NCBI GenBank assembly: GCA_036504235.1
Contig: DASXVN010000006.1
Span: forward strand, 86,857-150,856
DNA length: 64,000 nt
Source of the DNA: Zipacnadum sp036504235
GTDB taxonomy: Bacteria > Armatimonadota > Zipacnadia > Zipacnadales > Zipacnadaceae
Direction: 5' to 3'
Each line of letters opens with the position of its first letter. Positions within the stretch are counted from its first letter, which is position 1. The translations under genes were made by a program, and so were the position numbers. The notes under the pieces are model-generated. The model did no database searches. It had not been told where the DNA came from and saw only the letters and a program-made list of their open reading frames with translations. Shown piece after piece: positions 50,336 to 57,797 of the stretch.

Positions 50336-50379
50336 GCCGGAGTGGAGGAATGGCAGACGCAGCAGACTCAAAATCTGCC
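50336..50379 (+). pseudogene. 5' half of tRNA-Leu (anticodon CAA)
   Basis: Acceptor 5' strand GCCGGAG, T8-G9, the Leu-type D region GAGGAATGGCAGACGC, and anticodon arm GCAGA-CTCAAAA-TCTGC with anticodon CAA. After the anticodon arm the sequence changes to CTTCAATAAAGCACACC and no variable arm, T arm or CTCCGGC acceptor strand follows within the window. The remnant therefore ends at or just after the anticodon loop, the usual crossover place for tRNA-targeting integrases. The integrase gene starts about 100 bases downstream. Confidence 0.8.
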
Positions 50380-50433
50380 TTCAATAAAGCACACCAAAAC
50401 CGCATAAACAAGCCACATCTGCCCTGTAAATAG

Positions 50434-50480
50434 CTCTCCTTCCCGAACAATCTTACCGGATTCGGAAGGGGAGTTTTTCT
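50434..50480 (+). terminator. Hairpin with T-run just before integrase 1
   Basis: CCTTCCCGAA pairs with TTCGGAAGG (one bulged C) and is followed by GGAGTTTTT and then the GTG start. Its 3' arm contains the GGAAGGGGAG ribosome site, so folding could both terminate upstream transcription and mask translation of the recombinase. Confidence 0.6.
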
Positions 50481-51398
50481 GTGCAAGACCTCGACCTGTT
50501 CACCCTGCGCTCTGCCATCACCGACTTCCTCAACAGCCGCAAGCTGGGCAACCTATCCCCCCGCACAATCATCTGGTACGCGGAGAAGCTGAACCACCTC
50601 TTTGAGGGCTTGGACGATACGCCTCTCCCCCAGATAACGCTGGCTGTAGTACGAGGAAGGATCGCTGACCGCCAAGGAACCATGAAGGCGGAGACCCTGA
50701 ATGGGCATATCCGCGCTGCCAAGGCCTTCTTCAATTGGCTGCTGGCGGAAGAGTACCAGATCGCTTTTGATCCTCGGAAGCTGAAGCTGATGAAGGTGGA
50801 GCACAGACTTCCCCCCACCCTAACCGTCGAGCAACTAACCCAGCTACTTGCCGCCCCAGATCGGCACACCTGGGTAGGGCAAAGAGACCACTGCTTGCTG
50901 GCCCTGTTCGTGGACACAGGCATCCGACTCTCCGAAGCCCTGTCCCTGCGTCTGCTCGATCTGAACAATGGGGACGGAACAGTAACCGTGATAGGCAAGG
51001 GGAACAAGCAGAGGATAGTGGCGTTGAGTATGCCGATGAGGAGGATCTTGAGAAGGTGGCTAAAGGTACGACAGCAGCAGGTCCGTAAGATGAATGGGGC
51101 AGAGCACTGGTTATTCTTCTCAAGGTACGGGGAGCGACTAACGGGGAAGACTGTGCATGAGCGGGTGCAACGCTACGGAAAAGTGGCGGGGATCGAGGGA
51201 GTCCGGGTCAGCCCCCACACCTTCCGCTCCACCTTCGCCACTCATTTCTGTAAGCAGGGAGGGAGCATCGTTCACCTGCAAACAATCCTGGGGCACACGT
51301 CGCTGGAGATGAGCAGGAGGTATGCTGCGGTGACGGACCAAGATGCGTTCGAGGCGAGCCGGCGCTACTCGATGCTGGGGGATGGGAGTGGGGAGTGA
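50481..51398 (+). CDS. Tyrosine recombinase/integrase 1
   Basis: 305 residues. N-terminal SAM-like core-binding domain (residues about 5-95: LGNLSPRTIIWYAEKLNHL) and catalytic domain with Arg149 (DTGIRLSEAL), Lys173 (IGKGNKQRIV), His246/Arg249 (PHTFRSTFATHF), His272 (ILGHTSLEMS) and Tyr281 (RRYAAVT), so all active residues are present. GTG 50481 follows the hairpin-borne GGAAGGGGAG. It is about half identical to integrase 2 (52262). Its position next to a truncated tRNA-Leu suggests that gene as its attachment site. No excisionase or cargo gene is seen. Confidence 0.92.
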   Translation: MQDLDLFTLRSAITDFLNSRKLGNLSPRTIIWYAEKLNHLFEGLDDTPLPQITLAVVRGRIADRQGTMKAETLNGHIRAAKAFFNWLLAEEYQIAFDPRKLKLMKVEHRLPPTLTVEQLTQLLAAPDRHTWVGQRDHCLLALFVDTGIRLSEALSLRLLDLNNGDGTVTVIGKGNKQRIVALSMPMRRILRRWLKVRQQQVRKMNGAEHWLFFSRYGERLTGKTVHERVQRYGKVAGIEGVRVSPHTFRSTFATHFCKQGGSIVHLQTILGHTSLEMSRRYAAVTDQDAFEASRRYSMLGDGSGE

Positions 51399-52065
51399 TT
51401 TGTGGGCGTAGGAAGCTCTGTGCTGCGTTAGGTGGTTGTTTGAGGGGAGAGCTCTTTGAGGGAGTAGCCGCCTGAGATCCACGGGCTGCTCGAAGTAGAA
51501 GGTCTGTGAGAGGGGAATGCGGATTGGGTAGGTGGCGCCGGCGTAATATTGAGGGTGGATCCAAAAGTAGGGATGGCCTCACAAGTTGATCCGGCCCAAC
51601 CATGAAGTAAGGAGCGAGGGGGTTCCGCACCTCCATTCACGTTCCTTGTCTACCCCCCTGCCGCAGATCTGCCCTCTGCACCATCTTTAGAGAGCACTCC
51701 CGCAAGGAGCACATTTAGTTAGGGGAGGAGAAGCATACTTGTAAATGTTAGTGTCCTGAGGCAGCAAAAGGGCACGTCTACAGCGGATATGGTGGTGAGT
51801 AAAGCACGCTATAGGATCGGCACTGGTGTAAAGCCGGCGGAGACATTGATGGCGGAACTGAGATGGCAACCGCTCGCCCGATAGAACATATTTACCAATG
51901 GCTCTGTGGGGCTCCCTGACGCGTTTTGAGAACGGAAGTGGGCGGCTGGACCTGCCTCGCGGGACTTCATCGCCTTAGAGAGCCGGAAAAGGCGTACTGG
52001 ATCGTTGGCGAGGACAGGGGAGAGTTGGACCTCCATCCCATCATCCTTTCAGGCTGATCGAAGTG
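51399..52065. other. 667-base region without a gene, downstream of integrase 1
   Basis: No frame here has a ribosome site or recognisable protein. Composition is less GC-rich than the core genome. It contains the motif ACTTGT-N3-TGTTAGTGTCCTG at 51737-51758 that recurs after integrase 2, and it ends at the tRNA-Lys half. It may hold recombinase arm sites or decayed cargo. Confidence 0.6.
51737..51758 (+). repeat. Shared integrase-downstream motif, copy 1
   Basis: ACTTGT, three bases AAA, TGTTAGTGTCCTG. The same 6+13 bases with the same 3-base gap lie at 53593-53614. Copy 1 is 339 bases after the integrase 1 stop. Confidence 0.7.
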
Positions 52066-52117
52066 CATCTGACTCTTAATCCGCGGGTCACAGGTTCGAG
52101 CCCTGTACGGCCTACCA
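52066..52117 (+). pseudogene. 3' half of tRNA-Lys (anticodon CTT)
   Basis: Contains the anticodon loop CTCTTAA (CTT, reads AAG), variable GGGTC, T arm ACAGG-TTCGAGC-CCTGT, acceptor 3' strand ACGGCCT, discriminator A and encoded CCA. The matching AGGCCGT 5' strand and D arm are absent; the preceding bases do not form them. The bases 5' of the loop (TCTGA) mispair with the 3' strand TCCGC at two of five positions, so the join lies in the anticodon loop. Integrase 2 starts 145 bases downstream. Confidence 0.78.
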
Positions 52118-52137
52118 CCCCTTTTCTCGTCGTTTGG

Positions 52138-52168
52138 CCCCCTCGAGTTTCATGCGGTTTTCGAGGGG
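52138..52168. repeat. Hairpin with AAAACCGCAT motif in the integrase 2 leader
   Basis: CCCCTCGA and TCGAGGGG form an 8-bp stem whose loop holds GTTTCATGCGGTTT. Read on the other strand, the loop gives AAAACCGCATGAAAC, nearly the AAAACCGCATAAAC found at 50396-50409 ahead of integrase 1. Confidence 0.5.
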
Positions 52169-52261
52169 TCAGCGGCGCGAAGACACCTCCTCCCTCGCAC
52201 CCTCCTTTTCTTCCCGCTTTCTGCATAGGATTCTGCGTTTCAGAAGGGGGAAAAAGGGCCC

Positions 52262-53188
52262 ATGACCACGTCGCAGACCTCGCAAGTAATCACCGTCCAG
52301 AGCGCCGTCGAAGAGTTCATCGTCAGCCGCAAGCTCGCCAACCTCTCGCCTCGTACGGTGGCCTGGTACGAAGAGAAGCTGGGAACGCTCCTGGCGGGGT
52401 TGGAGGACCTGCCCCTGTCCGAGCTAACCATCCACGTGTATCGAGACCGGATCGCCACCCGAGCCAGCCAGGTCAAACCCGCCACCGTCAGTCACCACAT
52501 TCGAGCCTTCAAGACGATGATGCGCTGGCTGGCGGAGGAAGATGAATACACCATCGGCCTCAACCCTCGCAAGATCAAGCAGATGACCACCGAGAAACGC
52601 AATCCCCCCGTCCTGACCAAAGAGCAGGTGACTGTCCTGCTGAAACAGCCGGATCAAAGCCAGTGGACGGGACGCAGAGACAACTGCCTGCTATCCCTCT
52701 TGCTGGATACCGGGATTCGCATAAGTGAAGCCTTGACCGCTGAGGTGGGGGGCTGGGACGAGGAGCAAGGTACCTTGTCCGTGATCGGGAAGGGGAACAA
52801 GCAGAGGATCGTGGCTCTTTCCCTACCGATGCGGAGGATAATGCGGAAATGGTGCCGGGTGCGAGCCCAGGTCTGCCGCAAGCAATACTCAGATTGCCCC
52901 GCGATCTTCCTGTCACGCCGGGGTGGGGCTTTGAAGTACCGGGGCGTTGCGGGGATTATTCAGAGATACGGCGAGAAGGCGGGGATCGAGGGAGTCCGGG
53001 TCAGCCCCCACACCTTCCGCTCCACCTTCGCCACCAACTTCTGCCGCGACGGGGGAAGCATCGTCCATCTGCAAACGATCCTGGGACACACCACGATGGA
53101 GATGAGCCGGCGGTACGCGGTGGTGGCGGACGAGGACGCCTTCGAATCCAGCCGCAAGTTCTCGATGCTGGCCGACATCATGAAGTAG
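52262..53188 (+). CDS. Tyrosine recombinase/integrase 2
   Basis: 308 residues with the same two-domain layout as integrase 1. Catalytic set: Arg153 (DTGIRISEAL), Lys177 (IGKGNKQRIV), His250/Arg253 (PHTFRSTFATNF), His276 (ILGHTTMEMS) and Tyr285 (RRYAVVA). ATG 52262 follows AGAAGGGGGAAAAAGGG. It is a paralogue of integrase 1 at roughly 55% identity over the body, but a 57-base block around the H-x-x-R box is identical in DNA (51185-51241 and 52978-53034). It lies just 3' of the tRNA-Lys half and probably used tRNA-Lys(CTT) as target. Confidence 0.92.
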   Translation: MTTSQTSQVITVQSAVEEFIVSRKLANLSPRTVAWYEEKLGTLLAGLEDLPLSELTIHVYRDRIATRASQVKPATVSHHIRAFKTMMRWLAEEDEYTIGLNPRKIKQMTTEKRNPPVLTKEQVTVLLKQPDQSQWTGRRDNCLLSLLLDTGIRISEALTAEVGGWDEEQGTLSVIGKGNKQRIVALSLPMRRIMRKWCRVRAQVCRKQYSDCPAIFLSRRGGALKYRGVAGIIQRYGEKAGIEGVRVSPHTFRSTFATNFCRDGGSIVHLQTILGHTTMEMSRRYAVVADEDAFESSRKFSMLADIMK

Positions 53189-53592
53189 CGAGCGCCCCCA
53201 GAAAGCCACAGGAGCCGCCAGAACACGTGACTGGAGAAGAAGTGCCCAAACGACAAGGCGGCTCCTCCTGGGACCTGAGGGGAGGCGTGAGGGGCATATG
53301 TGGTGCCGAGTCAGGGGTACCAACGTCAACCCACCAGAGCGAATAGTAGTGGGGCTAAAAGCAGGAACAGGACGATGACCTTACGCTCCGGCGAAGGAGG
53401 CCACGCGTTTCGTATCTCTTCGCACCTGACCCTCTCACAAATCATCAGAGCACGTCCCCAGCCCCATTGAGCCTCCATACTCGGTGGGGCTTTCCGTTTT
53501 GTGTCAGATCCGCGCCCCCTCACAGATTCATCCCCATCCCCCTCTGGTACTTCCACCCAATCACCATCAGCAAGATGGATCGGAAAATTGGG

Positions 53593-53614
53593 ACTTGTGT
53601 GTGTTAGTGTCCTG
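53593..53614 (+). repeat. Shared integrase-downstream motif, copy 2
   Basis: ACTTGT, three bases GTG, TGTTAGTGTCCTG; identical outer blocks and spacing to 51737-51758. It lies 405 bases after the integrase 2 stop. Confidence 0.7.
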
Positions 53615-53725
53615 GACTATGGCAATTGTCCGCAGAGGAAAGGTATCGTCTGCGGAAAGGAGTATGGCTGCCTTCGAGAGGGGGCTCTGCAATCCGCCAA
53701 TTGCCGTAGCGGCCACTGCACCGCC

Positions 53726-53750
53726 GGGGCGGGCCAGAAAAGCCCGCCCC
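53726..53750 (-). terminator. GC hairpin after the three-repeat lipoprotein gene
   Basis: A perfect 9-bp stem GGGGCGGGC/GCCCGCCCC with a 7-base loop that reads TTTTCTG on the minus strand, 16 bases after the stop codon at 53766. No U-run follows on the minus strand, so efficiency is uncertain. Confidence 0.5.
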
Positions 53751-53765
53751 ACGCGGGACGCCTCG

Positions 53766-54920
53766 CTAACCCTTCGCGAATACGACGACCTTTTGGCCTC
53801 CTGAGTCGGTCCAGGAGCAGGTCAGCGAGGTGCCGCTGAAGACATAGCTCACTGCCTGGGGGCCGCGGGCGAAGGTGAAATTGATGGCGCCGGCGGCCGT
53901 GTACCACTTGTCCAGTTCGTCGGAAGTGAGGGCGGTCCCGGTATACACTGGTTGTTCACAGGTGCCGTCCGCGGCGAAGATCATCTTCATGGAGGTGGAG
54001 CCTGTCGGCCAGCCGAAAATCTGGGCGAGCGGCTTGCTGACGCCGTTAATAGTCCCACTGACCGGGTGCCTGGCGCCGAGGAGCAGCGGATCGTGCGCCC
54101 CGGCAGCGCCGTAGCGTCCGTAGGTGACCTTGAGGGTGTTGCCCTGGGCATCAAGCTGCCAGATGGTCAGGGCGCCGCTCGCGATTGTGTAGATCGCGGA
54201 TTGGTAGTTCCCGGTGAGGTACTTGACCACTCCACCCCCGCTTGCCCAGTTCTGCACCCCTTGCTTAGGTAGCATGATCAGTTGGCTGCCGGCCCCGCCG
54301 AGCAAATAGCGCTGGCTGGCGCCGTTGGCCGCGAAGCTACGGGCGAACTGGGCGTAGGTCGTGCTGCCGGTGAGGTAGGAGACTGGTCTCGAGACACCGT
54401 TGAGCGAGACGGCCGTGGCCTTCCAGGTCTTGAAGAGGGCCGTATCCCGCGCGGTAAGGGCCACCTCCCTGGCGTATTGCTTAACATAGGCATGGCCGGC
54501 AGCGCTCGAATGAGTCGTCGTGAGGACGTTGCCACTGAGACTGTACGCGCGAACGTAGCTCCCTGACGGCCACGCAAAGGTTATGCTCCCCGCGCTGGTA
54601 GACCAGGTGCCGCTATCGGTTTTGATAGCGCTGCCGCTCGCGCCATAGAAGTAACGGACGCAGGCGCCCGTCGGGCTGAACTCGAGTACCTGCCGCACGG
54701 TTCCCACGGGCCAGGCTTCCACAATGCTGCAAGCAGTATCCGCACCGTCCTTGGTCACGTGCACTATCACCCACGTGCCAACCAGAGTCGAATCGTACGC
54801 CGCGGGAGAGACCCCTCCCATAGTGAGCTCCGCCGGGGGACTGATCCCCTGCCCGGCGCCGCCGCAACCCACGACCAACACCATAGCCAGAAGTACCAGC
54901 AGAACCATGATCCCCTTCAT
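53766..54920 (-). CDS. Lipoprotein with three tandem lipocalin-like repeats
   Basis: 384 residues from ATG 54920 (GGAGGT 7 bases upstream; a second ATG five codons earlier is inside that ribosome site). The signal ends in VLVVGCGGAG, so Cys near residue 19 should be lipidated. Three repeats of about 105 residues follow, each with a GTW/KTW-type opening, a xLNGVS(R/K)P or TKDGAD loop, a F(S/A)xxGxxxR(Y/F)xxG strand and a (T/I)(I/L)xxGxLTxxW end. The layout suggests small beta barrels like bacterial lipocalin-fold (DUF4923/lipocalin-like) units. It lies downstream of the outer-membrane barrel gene on the same strand and may be its partner. Confidence 0.7.
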   Translation of the reverse strand: MKGIMVLLVLLAMVLVVGCGGAGQGISPPAELTMGGVSPAAYDSTLVGTWVIVHVTKDGADTACSIVEAWPVGTVRQVLEFSPTGACVRYFYGASGSAIKTDSGTWSTSAGSITFAWPSGSYVRAYSLSGNVLTTTHSSAAGHAYVKQYAREVALTARDTALFKTWKATAVSLNGVSRPVSYLTGSTTYAQFARSFAANGASQRYLLGGAGSQLIMLPKQGVQNWASGGGVVKYLTGNYQSAIYTIASGALTIWQLDAQGNTLKVTYGRYGAAGAHDPLLLGARHPVSGTINGVSKPLAQIFGWPTGSTSMKMIFAADGTCEQPVYTGTALTSDELDKWYTAAGAINFTFARGPQAVSYVFSGTSLTCSWTDSGGQKVVVFAKG

Positions 54921-55052
54921 ACTCTTGACCTCCATACCGTCGATTAATGGTACAGCCTCTGCCGAAATGCGCAGGTAGGACTTGCGTCCATCGCCGTATA
55001 CATGACCTGCCCCCCACCCGCGCTACCAACTTCCTAAGCTATAGTTTGGCCC

Positions 55053-55946
55053 CTAGAACCGTCCCAGCAGACCGAACTCCAGGTCGTGCTCTTGGTAGGT
55101 GTGGTTAGCATGGGTCGAGTCGTTATCGATTGAGTTAGCGCCGACCCACAGGCTCTTGTCCCGCCCGATCGGGTAGGTAAGCTTCAAACCCAGGATATCT
55201 CGGTTGTCCTTCCTGGTTGTGGCTCGGAAGGCACGGTACCGGTGGGTGTACCCCAGCTCCATCCAGGGGCCCTCGGTGCTCCTTCGCAAGTACCTTCTAA
55301 CACTGCCGGCCACGCTGTACCGATCCCAGGCTCGGCTGGGATCGCGGGTGCCCTCGTTCTCATAAAGTGCGAGTAGCTGGGTTCGCGTGCGCTCGTCCCA
55401 AGGGGTCGTCCAGGTCAACCCGACGCTCTGACCGGTGCCGTTACGCCCCTCTTCGCCGGGGCCGTACCTTCTTGTGCCGACTACGGCGCGTGCCTCCAGC
55501 GAGGACCGGCGGGACATCGGGAGTTCGTAGCTGACGAAGAGTCGGTGGCCTTGGAAACGGTGGAAGGGGGCATCAGCGTCAAAGGAGTCGTTCGTAAGGT
55601 AGGCGTAGCCAAACGAGAGGGCTCGGGCTCTTCCGAGGCGCTTGTTGTAATCGAGGCCGATTTGGCTGTACGTGTAGCCCTCGAAGCTCCCCTGGGCCCA
55701 ATCAAACCTCCTGAAATCCGCCTTGAGGCTGAGCTTTGCGCCGTGTTCGGAAAGGAGGGTCTGCCGCAGCCCCACCGATTCCCTGGTGATAAAATCGCTC
55801 TTGCCTTTCGGCTCCAGAAACACGTTGTCGGTAAAGGTCCCCCTTATCTCTGCCTGGACGGAGAACTCGCCGGCTGAGAACGAGGGACGTGCCAGCACCA
55901 TCGCTCCCACTACCAGCACCCAAAGTCTTTTTGAGCCCATGTGCAC
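55053..55946 (-). CDS. Probable outer-membrane beta-barrel protein
   Basis: 297 residues. Signal peptide residues 1-25 (VLVVGAMVLARPSFSAGE). The mature part is made of alternating amphipathic strands separated by charged turns (LKADFRRFDW, YTYSQIGLDYNKRL, ALSFGYAYLTND, RLFVSYELPMSRRSSLEARAVVG, LLALYENEGTRD, LELGY-type) and ends in GLLGRF, the C-terminal Phe of BAM substrates. About 14-16 strands fit. GTG 55946 is 6 bases after GGAG. It follows the ABC exporter by 33 bases, so it could be the outer-membrane pore or receptor of that system. No family name is recognised. Confidence 0.72.
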   Translation of the reverse strand: MHMGSKRLWVLVVGAMVLARPSFSAGEFSVQAEIRGTFTDNVFLEPKGKSDFITRESVGLRQTLLSEHGAKLSLKADFRRFDWAQGSFEGYTYSQIGLDYNKRLGRARALSFGYAYLTNDSFDADAPFHRFQGHRLFVSYELPMSRRSSLEARAVVGTRRYGPGEEGRNGTGQSVGLTWTTPWDERTRTQLLALYENEGTRDPSRAWDRYSVAGSVRRYLRRSTEGPWMELGYTHRYRAFRATTRKDNRDILGLKLTYPIGRDKSLWVGANSIDNDSTHANHTYQEHDLEFGLLGRF

Positions 55947-55979
55947 TCGGGTCTCCTCTTGTCAGGGAAGTAGTTTGCC

Positions 55980-57797
55980 TTATTGCTCGGAATGCTGAAG
56001 GGACCAGAACGAGGCATACCTGCCGCCGCGCGCCACTAGTTCCGCGTGGGTGCCCTCCTCCACAATCCGCCCACCCTCCAGCACAACGATGCGGTCGGCG
56101 AAACGTATTGTCGTCAGGCGATGGGCGATGATGAGAGTCGTGCGCCCCTCCGCCGCCCGTTCCAGCGCAGCGAGGACAATCTGTTCGGAGGCTGCATCCA
56201 AGCTGCTCGTCGGTTCGTCGAGAATAAGGAGAGGCGCGTCCCGGAGAATGGCTCGCGCAATCGCGATGCGCTGCTTCTGACCACCCGATAGGGTGGTGCC
56301 GCGCTCAGCTATCAGCGTCTCGTAGCCGTCCGGCAGTTTCCGGATGAACTCATGGGCATTGGCGGCAGTGGCAGCCGCCAGAATCTCCTCATCACTGGCG
56401 TGAGGACGCCCGAAAGCGATGTTCTCGCGAATGCTTCCGCTGAACAGCAGAGACTCTTGCAGAACCAGGCTGATCTGTTCGCGTAGCGACTGAACGGTGA
56501 AGTCGCGTACGTCCTTTCCATCAAGGCAGACCGTGCCCTTGCTCGGATCATAGAGCCGGGGTACCAGGCTCACCAGGGTGCTTTTGCCCGCACCGGTCGA
56601 GCCGACGATAGCGACCTTCTGCCCCGGCTCGATACGAAGCTGTATATTTGACAGGATGGGCCGCCCCTGCTCGTACTCAAACGACACGTCTCGGAACTCA
56701 AGGCCCCCTTGGAGCCGGCCCGCGAGATGAGCCCCTCTCCGGTCGCTCACCTCGGGACGGATACTCAAGACCTCAAAGATCCGCTCGGCGCCCACGCTCG
56801 CTTTGTTCAGGGTATAGGAGAGCTTCGCCAACGCCTTCATGGGACTGTAGAGATTCGTCACGTAAGCGAAGAACACGATCACGTCGCCCGTGGTCAGTTC
56901 GCCGGCCAGCACTCGCGTGGCTCCGTACCACATCACCACGGCCAATCCGATAGCAGCTAGCATGTCCACCAGCGGCCACACCCGCGCTTGATACAGGACC
57001 CCCTCCAGATACGCCTGCAGACTGCTCTCGCCCTGAGCTTGAAACCTCTCGTCCTGCTGCGATTCCTGGGCCAGTCCCTGCACAATTCGAATGGAGGAGA
57101 GCGTCTCCTGGGCCACGGAGGCGAGCAGCCCGTCGCTGGCCCGTGCTGCGCGCGCGGCTAGCTTGATGCGATTGGTGTAGCGGAAGACGGCCCAGAACAA
57201 GAGCGGAGCGACCGAGAGCGCCGCGATGGCGAACCGCCAGTTGATCCAGAACATCAGGGTGAGCATCCCGGCGAGCAGGCAGGCGTTGCTGACGAGTATG
57301 ATAACGCCGTTGGCGGCGACATCCTGGATAGCATTGGCGTCCGACGTGATACGCGTGATAAGGTCGCCCATCCTCTGATGGTCGTGGAAATTCAGGGAGA
57401 GGCGTTGCATGTGCGCGAACAGCGAGGAGCGTAAGCCGTAGACGAGACGCTGGCCCAGGTCGCCCATGGTCCGGGTGTAGTAATAGGTCAAGAGCCCCGT
57501 GCTCAAGGCGATCAGCAGTGTGGTTGCGCACGCCGCGTAGAGCACGGTCATCCTGTCGAGGGAGGCATCCGCCAGCCACCCGCCCACGAACGGCACCCGT
57601 GTTGCTCGGTGCGACACCACGTAGTCAATAACCACTTTCAGCGGCCAGGGGCGGAAGGCAGTCAAGCTGGCGTCCAAGACCAAGGCCAGGCCCGCCCCGC
57701 CGAGTTGCCAGCGATACGGGCGCAGCAGCGGCCCCAGGTGACGCAGCCACTGATTGCGCTTCTTCTCTCGGAGTGGTCGGTCAGACATCCAGTTCAT
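55980..57797 (-). CDS. ABC exporter, fused membrane and ATPase domains (MsbA-like)
   Basis: 605 residues. Six membrane helices lie in residues 25-320, and the nucleotide-binding domain follows: Walker A VGSTGAGKST near residue 395, Q-loop LVLQESLLFSGSIRENIAFG, signature TTLSGGQKQRIAIARAIL, Walker B PLLILDEPTSSLD and the H-loop IAHRLTT. The intracellular loops (FHDHQRMGDLITRITSD) match lipid/peptide exporters of the MsbA type. Its start overlaps the end of the protease-CapA gene by 17 bases, so they are translationally coupled. It lacks an N-terminal C39 peptidase domain, which may be notable given the fused protease next door. Confidence 0.93.
   Translation of the reverse strand: MNWMSDRPLREKKRNQWLRHLGPLLRPYRWQLGGAGLALVLDASLTAFRPWPLKVVIDYVVSHRATRVPFVGGWLADASLDRMTVLYAACATTLLIALSTGLLTYYYTRTMGDLGQRLVYGLRSSLFAHMQRLSLNFHDHQRMGDLITRITSDANAIQDVAANGVIILVSNACLLAGMLTLMFWINWRFAIAALSVAPLLFWAVFRYTNRIKLAARAARASDGLLASVAQETLSSIRIVQGLAQESQQDERFQAQGESSLQAYLEGVLYQARVWPLVDMLAAIGLAVVMWYGATRVLAGELTTGDVIVFFAYVTNLYSPMKALAKLSYTLNKASVGAERIFEVLSIRPEVSDRRGAHLAGRLQGGLEFRDVSFEYEQGRPILSNIQLRIEPGQKVAIVGSTGAGKSTLVSLVPRLYDPSKGTVCLDGKDVRDFTVQSLREQISLVLQESLLFSGSIRENIAFGRPHASDEEILAAATAANAHEFIRKLPDGYETLIAERGTTLSGGQKQRIAIARAILRDAPLLILDEPTSSLDAASEQIVLAALERAAEGRTTLIIAHRLTTIRFADRIVVLEGGRIVEEGTHAELVARGGRYASFWSLQHSEQ

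Larger units (their letters stand above)
53189..53765. other. 577-base region without a gene, downstream of integrase 2
   Basis: No credible coding frame. It contains a terminator-like AGCCCCA...TGGGGCTTTCCGTTTT near 53461-53500, the shared motif at 53593-53614, a CCGCAGA/TCTGCGG hairpin near 53625-53650, and at 53726-53750 a GGGGCGGGC/GCCCGCCCC hairpin that probably ends the convergent lipoprotein gene. Confidence 0.6.

Noticed and set aside
50331..50395. A T-arm-less tRNA closed by GGTGTGC/GCACACC
   Set aside because: The seven bases do pair perfectly, but the standard tRNA-Leu alignment puts the acceptor at GCCGGAG and leaves GGTGT outside; a truncated tRNA-Leu explains the data better. 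It remains possible that the pairing is a regulatory hairpin.
50336..52117. Group I intron splitting one tRNA into the two halves
   Set aside because: The 5' half is Leu (long-variable class) and the 3' half is Lys, and the acceptor strands do not pair, so they are not exons of one tRNA.
51399..53765. Integron with attC sites behind the tyrosine recombinases
   Set aside because: Neither recombinase shows the IntI extra domain, and the shared motif does not fit the RYYYAAC/GTTRRRY core; no cassette genes follow.
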